Notes under the pieces: generated by a model
Told to the model about the DNA's origin: nothing
The model's database searches: none
The model's input: only the letters and a program-made list of their open reading frames with translations
Translations under genes and position numbers: made by a program
DNA from: Pseudomonadota bacterium
GTDB lineage: Bacteria; Desulfobacterota; Desulfobulbia; Desulfobulbales; JAHJIY01
Assembly (NCBI GenBank): GCA_018823175.1
Contig: JAHJIY010000066.1
Coordinates: 1 to 64,000, forward strand
Length of the DNA stretch: 64,000 nucleotides
Direction of reading: 5' to 3'
Part shown: piece after piece, positions 8,431-15,690 of the stretch
How positions within the stretch are numbered: position 1 is the stretch's first letter
How the letters are laid out: the number at the start of each line of letters is the position of its first letter

Positions 8431-8958
8431 TTACCCCAACCCTTCTTCCAAATGCGAATCCAGAGAGTTTACTTTCTCAATTTCCCAATCCTGTGGTACT
8501 GTCATTTTTTTCCTTTCACCATCAATAACTCTATATACGCCCCAAGAGGCACCAGTTCCGTATCCAACTAAAGAGAATCGGCCATCCCCAGTATCCCTAA
8601 AAAGTTCAACCGATTTTTTGTGATAGAGTATCTTTGCTCCATTCATAAAAGTATGAACAAAACCCCTGCTGATTCTCCGGTGTTTATGAACTGCTTGCCG
8701 AGAAATCCCGAGAATGGATGCAACCTCTGTTGCTGTTATAAATTCGCTTACAGGTAGTCTCCCGATTAAACGTTGCAGCTTATTTTTTTTGGCACCATCA
8801 ATTACGGTCGAAACCCCTGCGGGAAAAGCCAGTTCTCCGCAACAATCGCATTTTAAATAGCTGATGTTATCTACGGAATATTTGCCAACAAAAGTATCAT
8901 TGAAAGTAACTGAGCCGGTTTGCTTTACAAGCGAACCGTTACATTCATAACATCTCAT
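8431..8958 (-). CDS. MqsA-type antitoxin (zinc finger + HTH) with C-terminal extension
   Basis: 175 residues. The N-terminus has two CxxC pairs (CYEC at 3-6 and CDCC around 37-40), as in the zinc-binding, toxin-contacting domain of MqsA/YgiT. A helix-turn-helix follows (TATEVASILGISRQAVHKHRR, near 95-115), expected to bind the operon's operator. E. coli MqsA has 131 residues; the additional C-terminal part here (about residue 130 on, with GASWGVYRV and VPQDWEIEKV) is where chaperone-addicted antitoxins carry the ChAD segment recognised by the SecB-like chaperone. That assignment is inference. An AAGGTG site precedes the ATG. It lies between the toxin (8-nt gap) and the chaperone (4-nt gap). 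Confidence 0.85.
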   Translation of the reverse strand: MRCYECNGSLVKQTGSVTFNDTFVGKYSVDNISYLKCDCCGELAFPAGVSTVIDGAKKNKLQRLIGRLPVSEFITATEVASILGISRQAVHKHRRISRGFVHTFMNGAKILYHKKSVELFRDTGDGRFSLVGYGTGASWGVYRVIDGERKKMTVPQDWEIEKVNSLDSHLEEGLG

Positions 8959-8966
8959 AACGCACC

Positions 8967-9284
8967 TTAATTATTTGTTTTGAAACTTGGAATAATGAGC
9001 AAATTATCTTCCACGTGAAAATGCATGTAAACTTTCTCGCCCAATAAGTTATCCGATTCATAGTGATCAACCCATACGCTGGGATTTGAAAAATGCTGTA
9101 CCGACCTACTAAAATCACGCTTCTTTAATGCTAGAATAGCTTTCACGATGTTATTTTCGTACCACCCAAACGATTGCTCTGCGCCATCTCTGGCTGATTG
9201 CGTGAGGATATATTTACTGTCACGAATATACTGCTTAACGTCAGCAAGCATAATTTCAGGGGTGTATTTTATGTTCCCAGTCAT
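8967..9284 (-). CDS. MqsR-type mRNA interferase toxin
   Basis: MqsR toxins are RelE-fold ribonucleases that cut mRNA, at GCU in E. coli. I use ATG at 9284 (105 residues; MTGNIKYTP...), which aligns with the 98-residue E. coli start. A longer frame from TTG 9314 is open but runs through the palindromic operator. The C-terminal half matches MqsR closely in order: KRDFSRSVQHFSNPSVWVDHY against ESDFYKSMTTYSDHTIWQDVY, then GEKVYMHFHVEDNLLIIPSFK against GQVYLKITVIHDVLIVSFK. First gene of the TAC operon. No clear Shine-Dalgarno site precedes ATG 9284, so the exact start is uncertain. Confidence 0.85.
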   Translation of the reverse strand: MTGNIKYTPEIMLADVKQYIRDSKYILTQSARDGAEQSFGWYENNIVKAILALKKRDFSRSVQHFSNPSVWVDHYESDNLLGEKVYMHFHVEDNLLIIPSFKTNN

Positions 9285-9299
9285 ATGATAAGACACATG

Positions 9300-9315
9300 G
9301 TTGACGGATGTCAAC
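9300..9315 (-). promoter_or_regulatory. Candidate operator of the TAC operon
   Basis: Perfect palindrome GTTGAC-N4-GTCAAC, 16 bp upstream of mqsR ATG 9284. MqsA of E. coli binds a palindrome before its own operon, so position and symmetry fit autoregulation. The TTGACA inside it could also serve as a -35 element, with TTATCA 17 nt further. Confidence 0.5.
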
Positions 9316-9483
9316 CTTCCCCTAAATGAAAGTTATTGTCAAGTTCTTTCGCGTATGCATCCTTAACATACTCCCTAACAATTTAAAAGGAATAGCAGCA
9401 AATTAGTGAAGGTGTTGGGTCAGAATACCAAATGTGTATTTTGTGATGGTGCTAATGCCCATTTGTCAAGTCTGACTCAAAAA

Positions 9484-9609
9484 CAGCGGAGAAAACAGGT
9501 TGGGCTTAGAGGCCTGTTTTTGATACTGAAAAGGTGCCTCTAAGGCTAAAAAAAGACATTGTTTTGGGCTAATTAAATGGATTATCGGCTAGTTAGCTTG
9601 GTCCGACCC
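9484..9609. repeat. 126-bp direct repeat, copy B (right border of TAC module)
   Basis: Second copy of the repeat at 7835-7960, in the same orientation and exactly the same length, ending TAGTTAGCTTGGTCCGACCC. It is followed by GCGCACGCGCGCACGC, a GC-rich palindromic run. The rest of 9316-9696 contains no gene that I can see. Confidence 0.95.
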
Positions 9610-9696
9610 GCGCACGCGCGCACGCCGGTACAAATATTTTAATTGAGAAAGGGGGGCTTTCATTCATCAAATTTTTCCTCAGTTAAGGGAGAACCT

Positions 9697-10713
9697 CTAT
9701 AAAATTCCAGCCCTTTGACAGCCTTCTAAAAATGGGACTCGAAGAAAATTAACCTGCTGGAGGGGTGCTCTTTTCCCAGAGTTAATTTGATTGGTTAACG
9801 CAACACCTGGATCAACTCCATAGTTCTTTGCTTCATCATCCACTTGCTGGAGCCAATATTTAGCATCTTCACTACAGCACTTGTCGTTATACTTCTCGTC
9901 TATATTGAACAGATCTCGCCAAGTATCTACTTTCTCCTGAGTTGTTGGAGATGTTATTTCAATATTCACGTCGTTCCTTCGGGGATCCGTTGGATGTAGT
10001 TTAACTATATTTACTTTAATCTTTAAATCAGGCTCGTCAGTTGAGTATGGGAAAAAAGCCTTTCGTTTATTTCCCGCAGCATCTCGGATGGGTATATCTT
10101 CTTTCTTACAATCAGAGTTACAGTCGTGGCAGGCCGGAGCAATATTTTGAAGGTTAACAGTATTAAACGGAAAGTCTTTCTTGGGTAAGTAATGATCAAA
10201 AGCGTCTCGAGTGGTTCGTAGGTTTGATTTCAAATCTACCAGCCCACAAAATGGGCATTTTCCTTTAGTATTGTGGTCAACAAATTCGCTATAAAACTTA
10301 TTGATGGATTTGTATTTCTTACAAAATGTTCCTTGTCGTGAGACGTATTCATAAAGGGAATAACAATATTCCTTCAGCAATTTCCCCAGAGCCGGGTTAA
10401 TCGCGTTAATCTCATCATATAAAACCGGTTCCTTTGTCCCTTCACACAGGTCGTTTATTGAATTATTAGACTTGAATGCGTTACTAATTTTTTTCAGCTG
10501 GGGTTTAGTTAAAGTTAGGCAGATATCATAGATTCCCTTTATCGGTTTATACATTCTAACCTTCATCCGGCTAACAATCGGCTGAAAGTCCTTATGGAGT
10601 TTATTGACATCAAAAGGTCCATCTGGTTTACACCAGACCTCCAGCACGGTGTGCTCGAAAAACTCATGAAGCTTTTTGAAGTCGTGATTTATTGGTTGGT
10701 AGTTAAAAAGCAT
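9697..10713 (-). CDS. HNH endonuclease, Septu PtuB-like
   Basis: 338 residues with an HNH fold in the middle: CPFCG near residue 126, DHYLPKKDFPF around 146 (the H of HNH), N and PACHDCNSDCK around 165-175. The two CxxC pairs would bind a structural zinc ion. A long N-terminal helical region precedes it. Its ATG follows the stop codon of the upstream ATPase gene with no gap (TAG then ATG), so translation is surely coupled. ATPase + HNH of this type is the PtuA-PtuB pair of the Septu anti-phage system; related pairs also serve as effectors of some retrons, but no reverse transcriptase or retron RNA is evident here. PtuB is usually shorter, so family membership is likely, not certain. Confidence 0.75.
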   Translation of the reverse strand: MLFNYQPINHDFKKLHEFFEHTVLEVWCKPDGPFDVNKLHKDFQPIVSRMKVRMYKPIKGIYDICLTLTKPQLKKISNAFKSNNSINDLCEGTKEPVLYDEINAINPALGKLLKEYCYSLYEYVSRQGTFCKKYKSINKFYSEFVDHNTKGKCPFCGLVDLKSNLRTTRDAFDHYLPKKDFPFNTVNLQNIAPACHDCNSDCKKEDIPIRDAAGNKRKAFFPYSTDEPDLKIKVNIVKLHPTDPRRNDVNIEITSPTTQEKVDTWRDLFNIDEKYNDKCCSEDAKYWLQQVDDEAKNYGVDPGVALTNQINSGKRAPLQQVNFLRVPFLEGCQRAGIL

Positions 10714-12408
10714 CTATATTTTCTGTTCTTCCGGTTTATTTAGATTGCTTAAAAATATGGTTTTTTCGATGGAATCGCCGAATTTGTTCATTTCTTCAGC
10801 GGCCATTTCCCCATCAATTTCTCCTCGATCATAGCGATCTAATATTTCCTCAAGTTCTGATTGTGCTAGTCCAGAAATCGTTTCTTTTTTCCCGAAAATT
10901 TTCATCGTTATCAGGTTGACAGATGCACCATATGTGTTGAAACCCGGCTTTTTGTATTCAACCTTGTTTCGATTTCCTCTATAAAAACTAAAAACCTTCT
11001 CTGGTTTACAATCAGAAACAATAAAAGGAGAGTGTGAGGTAAGGATGACTTCCTGTTGCCGCGCTTCACCATGCAGACATTCATTTAGCAAACTGACGAA
11101 CTGAGCCCGCCATTCAGGGTTGAAGTGGGTTTCCGGCTCATCAAGGATAAACAGTGTGCCAGGTGTATCCATCAACATGATTGTGCCAAGAATATGCAAA
11201 AGTTGATGCTCCCCGTCTGAAAGCCCCTTGTCGGAAACTGGTTTTCTTACGCCTTTCTTTTTGAAAGCGATGTCATTCACCATGAAAACCAGTTTGCTTT
11301 CTTCATATTTGGGCAACATTGCTGAGATATTATCTCCGCGTCCTGCGTTCTTAATTCTTTTGCGAAGATCCTGAGAAAGCAGGGATAAGTTCAGGAGACG
11401 TAGATAATGAAGTTGTAAATAAAGGTCTGCAGCTGTCTTGAAGTAATGTCGGAATGCTTGTTTAGTTGCTTTGTTGACCCAAAAATAAAGAGAAATATTT
11501 CTGATGTCCCCTGCCTTAGTTTCTCTTGCTCTCTCCTCAAAGCAAGTAGCGCAGTTCTTCAAATTCTCGATAGCTAGATATAGCTCTGAGGGTAAATCAA
11601 TGGGATTGTTATTCATATCTCGAAGCTGGAGATTTATTGAGAATGAGTGGAGGTCTTTAATCCCCAGTTCTTCTTTGATAGGAGCTAAATTTTTCCCCCC
11701 GAAATCTTTGGCATCAAAATCTTTACTGAATTCATTACTAAAAGCGGCTGGTTCAAAATCTGCCTCATCAAACAAAAAGTTGCATATTGTAATGAGCTTG
11801 TTGGAATCATAACTCATAAAAAACAACCGATTCATCTCGGGCCCAGAGAAGCTTGACTCAACCGATATCTCGTTAAACCAGTCGTAGTAATATGATTCCA
11901 TTTTTATAAATGGATTACTGATCAATTCATTCATGCCGCTTGAGTAACCAATAACTCTAGCAGGCAAAACAGCTAGATTTCTGTTGTTGTCTTTGTTTCT
12001 TAGAACGATCTTTTTGGCACCAACCGAAGCAGAAATTTCAGGAAATTTGTCTTTCTTTTTTACTATTTTAAAAACTGGATTTACCCCTGGTTTCCATTTC
12101 TCTGTCAATTCTTCCCAAGTGATTCTTGCCAAATCAAAGGCAACTTTAGGGAGGGTATATTCAATTTCAAAACCATATTCGGTCCGAAATTTTGGCAGAT
12201 CTTTGATCTCCGCCAAATGATAGGTTTCGAGGTAGTGAAATATCTCAGAAAGCACTTCCAAAACATTTGATTTACCGGAGCCATTTAACCCAACAAAACA
12301 GATAGGCTCCAACAATGAGCTTTGCCCATCGGATGGATGAAATGTTACTTCGAATCCGGGATGTAATCCTCTGAACTCGGTCAGTATTTTAAGCCGGTGT
12401 AATTTCAT
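10714..12408 (-). CDS. AAA/ABC-type ATPase, Septu PtuA-like, linked to type I R-M
   Basis: 564-residue SMC/ABC-like ATPase. Walker A is GLNGSGKSN near residue 40, the ABC-type signature region LSDGEHQLLHILGT near 393, and Walker B with its glutamate is TLFILDEPETHFNPEWR near 418, followed by a switch histidine segment TSHSPFIV. A helical insert fills the middle. It is the architecture of PtuA and of the ATPases annotated as restriction-system associated. Its ATG overlaps the hsdS stop (ATGA) and its own stop abuts the HNH start, so hsdS-ATPase-HNH are translated as one unit. Phage defence is inferred from family and context. Confidence 0.8.
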   Translation of the reverse strand: MKLHRLKILTEFRGLHPGFEVTFHPSDGQSSLLEPICFVGLNGSGKSNVLEVLSEIFHYLETYHLAEIKDLPKFRTEYGFEIEYTLPKVAFDLARITWEELTEKWKPGVNPVFKIVKKKDKFPEISASVGAKKIVLRNKDNNRNLAVLPARVIGYSSGMNELISNPFIKMESYYYDWFNEISVESSFSGPEMNRLFFMSYDSNKLITICNFLFDEADFEPAAFSNEFSKDFDAKDFGGKNLAPIKEELGIKDLHSFSINLQLRDMNNNPIDLPSELYLAIENLKNCATCFEERARETKAGDIRNISLYFWVNKATKQAFRHYFKTAADLYLQLHYLRLLNLSLLSQDLRKRIKNAGRGDNISAMLPKYEESKLVFMVNDIAFKKKGVRKPVSDKGLSDGEHQLLHILGTIMLMDTPGTLFILDEPETHFNPEWRAQFVSLLNECLHGEARQQEVILTSHSPFIVSDCKPEKVFSFYRGNRNKVEYKKPGFNTYGASVNLITMKIFGKKETISGLAQSELEEILDRYDRGEIDGEMAAEEMNKFGDSIEKTIFLSNLNKPEEQKI

Positions 12409-13925
12409 TTATTAACTTTAAAGACGATTTGCTTTTCCTTCTCGCCACTTTCACCCTCTTCTATGGATGCCACGTCAAATTCTTGTTTAAGAAAAGGCTT
12501 AGTCCCCTGAAGACTTCCGGTTATGTATTCCTTAATTTTGTTAAACTCGAAGTCATCATCACCAATAGCTTCTTTGAGGTCTCCAAAAGTAAATGCTAGT
12601 GAGAGTTTGCTTGAAATGATTTCCTTAAACCTCTGCAGATTAAATTCTACCCTCCCTGTCGCATGAGCTTCCATGGCTGGCAAAACTGCATCCAAAACAC
12701 CTACCGTTTCCTCTAACTCCAGTTCGTGGTGGAGAGGGATTCTACTTAAATCCAGCTCACCATTGAAGGCCTTCTGGCTCAAGGCGCTATAGAGCGTTTC
12801 CAGATCGTTCAGGCTTTGCTGATAGCGGGACTTGAGGTCTTTGACCTTTTCGACAACCGCGGCAAATTGATCCTGGAGCTCAATCGGCGGATAACCAATA
12901 ACAATGTTCTCAATCTTTGTTGGGGATGTATGACGAACCTTCGCTCCAGCTGCTTTTGAGTGTATGAGTTGCCTGATTGATTTTTGATTAAAGAGATGGA
13001 ACAGAAAGAAAACCTGAATTGGCTCCTTTGCACAGATAAGTCCAAGTCGTTGATTATGGAGGTAGCGTTCTGATTCTGGAACAATAAGAGGGCTACCTAA
13101 TAAACCAGGGGCCTGTTCTGTCATGGCGACAAGAAGGTCGTTTTTTTTCAACAGATACTCTACTGGTATTTCACCGATGTAATATTTTTGACGATCACCT
13201 CTATCTCGAAATCCGCCATCTTCAAAAAAATTCCCCGGCGTCAGCAACACAAAGTGTCCAGTGTCTTTAAAAAATTCACTTTTAAATGCAAAACCATGCT
13301 TGATTGAGAATATGGTGCTGAGTGGTCTTTCTTCCCAACCCTTATCATTACGTACCGGATCGCCAAACATCTCCAGAAAAACGCTTTTAAGCAATTCTTC
13401 TAATTGTTGAAGGTTTTCTTTGCGCAAAGCAACCAAACTTTCCGTCTTGTTGAGCAAATAAGCAATTCGAATTTCGTCATCAGTGTTCTCTGGAAAGGGT
13501 ATTTTGTAATTCTTAATATCTCCAAGACTAATGGACGGATAGGCGGGGTCTTTAATTAGAACTGAAGGCGGAAATTTTTTTAGTGCAAGACGAAGATAAT
13601 CTTTGTGGATTAGATCTTTTGGAATCAATATCGCCAAATGACCGACAACGTATGCCGGATTCTGTAACTCATAGATACGGTTTTTTGTCGCAGACATGCC
13701 ACTTTTAGCAAACAATATCGAGCCGGCAGGATACAGTTTGAGGCTCCGTTTTTGGGCGGTTTCCTTGGAAACCAATTCGAGTTCGGACTCTTTTTTTCCA
13801 GAAAGAAGAGCTTCTAGACTTCCTGCCCTTACGAAAGGAGTTCCTGTATCAGAGAACTCATTTGGTTTGGGAGCACCTTGACCACCTGCAATTGTGGCAA
13901 TCGAACTCAGAGGTGTTTTTTTCAC
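12405..13925 (-). CDS. hsdS: Type I restriction-modification specificity subunit HsdS
   Basis: The S subunit recognises the bipartite DNA target and docks HsdM and HsdR. There are two target recognition domains: residues about 1-170 (ending in the coiled coil YLLNKTESLVALRKENLQQLEELLKSVFLEMFGDP) and about 190-385 (ending FAAVVEKVKDLKSRYQQSLNDLETLYSALSQKAFNGELDLS). Both coiled coils are the conserved spacers. About 100 residues follow the usual HsdS end (from ELEETVGVL to KQIVFKVNK), which ordinary 400-450-residue HsdS lacks. The gene overlaps the ATPase start by 4 nt and lies 52 bp after hsdM. Confidence 0.92.
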   Translation of the reverse strand: MKKTPLSSIATIAGGQGAPKPNEFSDTGTPFVRAGSLEALLSGKKESELELVSKETAQKRSLKLYPAGSILFAKSGMSATKNRIYELQNPAYVVGHLAILIPKDLIHKDYLRLALKKFPPSVLIKDPAYPSISLGDIKNYKIPFPENTDDEIRIAYLLNKTESLVALRKENLQQLEELLKSVFLEMFGDPVRNDKGWEERPLSTIFSIKHGFAFKSEFFKDTGHFVLLTPGNFFEDGGFRDRGDRQKYYIGEIPVEYLLKKNDLLVAMTEQAPGLLGSPLIVPESERYLHNQRLGLICAKEPIQVFFLFHLFNQKSIRQLIHSKAAGAKVRHTSPTKIENIVIGYPPIELQDQFAAVVEKVKDLKSRYQQSLNDLETLYSALSQKAFNGELDLSRIPLHHELELEETVGVLDAVLPAMEAHATGRVEFNLQRFKEIISSKLSLAFTFGDLKEAIGDDDFEFNKIKEYITGSLQGTKPFLKQEFDVASIEEGESGEKEKQIVFKVNK

Positions 13926-13977
13926 GGTGACACCTTAAAACTCATTTCGTTACTTTTCTGTTGTTTCTGGCAAATGA

Positions 13978-15648
13978 TCACTCTATTATCTCCCGGAGTT
14001 CTAATAACTCCCGCACAATCCCGCTCTGCACAACTTTCAAATCATCATCGCTGGCATCCCCTACTTCCATTTTGAGCAGTTTATTTAAAATTATCGAGGG
14101 ATGTTCATATTTCACTTCTTTAAACACTTCTTTTCTATAGCGACTAAATGACAAGTCATAACCCTCTGTCTTGATTTCGTCACTAGGTACGGTAAAGTAT
14201 TTCTTCGTGCGGTTGGTGTCGACTCCAGCATTGCGGGCATGATATTTGGATATGATGTCTTGCAGGTCACCAAACTCATTTGAACCATCGGCCTTTTTCA
14301 ATTTGGTACGTTTATCACCCAAAGAATAGCCATCTGAAGACATCTCGTAGAACCAGACCTCTTCGGTAGCCGGTTGACTTACCTTGTCTTTTGGCCCCCA
14401 GACTTTGGTGAAGAGGAGAATGGCGGTGCTGACACCAGCATAGGGCTTAAATACACCGCTGGGCATGGTAATGACTGCTTTCAGATCACATCGAACCACT
14501 AACAAATGACGCAGCTTCTTGAAAGCTCCACCTGAGCCGGTAAGCACCCCTTGTGGGACAATCACGCAAGCGGTTCCGCCTTTTTTTAGTAGTCGGTAAA
14601 TATTCTCGACGAACAGCAGTTCTGTCTTGGTGGTAGAAAGTGAAAGGTTTTCGTTGATGTCGCCCTTGTCTATATTGCCGGTAAAGGGCGGGTTGGCCAT
14701 GACGATGTCATATTGAGCTTCTTCGGTAAAGGACCTACTTAGGGTGTCCTTGTAATCAATCTGCGGCTCGTCGACACCGTGCATCATCAAGTTCATTAAA
14801 CCGAGGCGAACCATAGTACTGTCAATATCGTAGCCAAAGAGTGTGTCGTTGAGAATCCTCTTAGCCTTTTTGGTATACCCTGACGAAACTGAGGTTCTTG
14901 TAAAGCCGTCCTCATCCGTTTGTATATTTTTGGTCCCCGCCTTGATGGCCAACTGAGTAACGATGTATTGGAAGGCTCCTAACAAGAACCCTCCGGTGCC
15001 ACAGGCAGGATCGGCGATTCGATGGCCCAGTTGCGGCTGCACCAGCTCAGACATCAATTTGATAATATGACGTGGGGTGCGGAACTGACCATTCTTCCCA
15101 GCGGAGGCGATTTCGGAGAGCAGCATCTCATAGACATCACCTTGGATATCCTGAAAAACTTGAGCGTCTTTCGCCATGATGTCGAATATTTCATCAATGG
15201 TTTTCACTGCCTCTACCAGTAAGGCTGGTTTGGGAATGATAAAAACCGCATTCTTCATGTGTTTGGTGAAATTGGATTGTGAGCCGTTTAAGTCTTTAAG
15301 AAAGGGGAAGACTTTGTTTTGCACATGCTGCAACATTTCCTCGGCTTGCATGCGTTTGAATTCGCTCCAACGCAGAGTGCGTTTCTCGATGGAAAAAGGC
15401 TTTTGCTCTTCCGGTTTTTTGTCTTGATGTTCTGGCGGTATCCAAGTGCCACTGAACTTGGAAATATATTTCTCCTTGTTCCAATCAGCATCACCCTGAT
15501 TTTTAAGATCCTGGTCATCCAGCCGCTTCATGAACAGCAGATAAGTAATCTGCTCAATGGCGGTAAGCGGATTGGAAATACCACCGCTCCAGAATTTGTT
15601 CCAGAGCTGGTCTATTTTGCTTTTGAGTTCAGGGTTGTTCTGCAGCAT
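13978..15648 (-). CDS. hsdM: Type I restriction-modification DNA methyltransferase HsdM
   Basis: N6-adenine methyltransferase subunit. The 556 residues include the N-terminal HsdM helical domain (QLWNKFWSGGISNPLTAIEQITYLLFMKRLDD), the SAM-binding motif I ADPACGTGGFLLGAF near residue 217, and the catalytic motif IV NPPF (MANPPFTG) near residue 315. Length and motif order are normal, so the enzyme should be active. It lies between hsdR (42-bp gap) and hsdS in the usual order. Confidence 0.95.
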   Translation of the reverse strand: MLQNNPELKSKIDQLWNKFWSGGISNPLTAIEQITYLLFMKRLDDQDLKNQGDADWNKEKYISKFSGTWIPPEHQDKKPEEQKPFSIEKRTLRWSEFKRMQAEEMLQHVQNKVFPFLKDLNGSQSNFTKHMKNAVFIIPKPALLVEAVKTIDEIFDIMAKDAQVFQDIQGDVYEMLLSEIASAGKNGQFRTPRHIIKLMSELVQPQLGHRIADPACGTGGFLLGAFQYIVTQLAIKAGTKNIQTDEDGFTRTSVSSGYTKKAKRILNDTLFGYDIDSTMVRLGLMNLMMHGVDEPQIDYKDTLSRSFTEEAQYDIVMANPPFTGNIDKGDINENLSLSTTKTELLFVENIYRLLKKGGTACVIVPQGVLTGSGGAFKKLRHLLVVRCDLKAVITMPSGVFKPYAGVSTAILLFTKVWGPKDKVSQPATEEVWFYEMSSDGYSLGDKRTKLKKADGSNEFGDLQDIISKYHARNAGVDTNRTKKYFTVPSDEIKTEGYDLSFSRYRKEVFKEVKYEHPSIILNKLLKMEVGDASDDDLKVVQSGIVRELLELREIIE

Positions 15649-15690
15649 GTTTTGAATTCCTAGGTTTTTAGTGGCTCATTGTCTGGCACA

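Noticed and set aside
9697-12408. ATPase + HNH pair considered as part of a retron
   Set aside because: No reverse transcriptase gene and no retron RNA-like locus lie next to it; the neighbours are hsdS and a TAC module.
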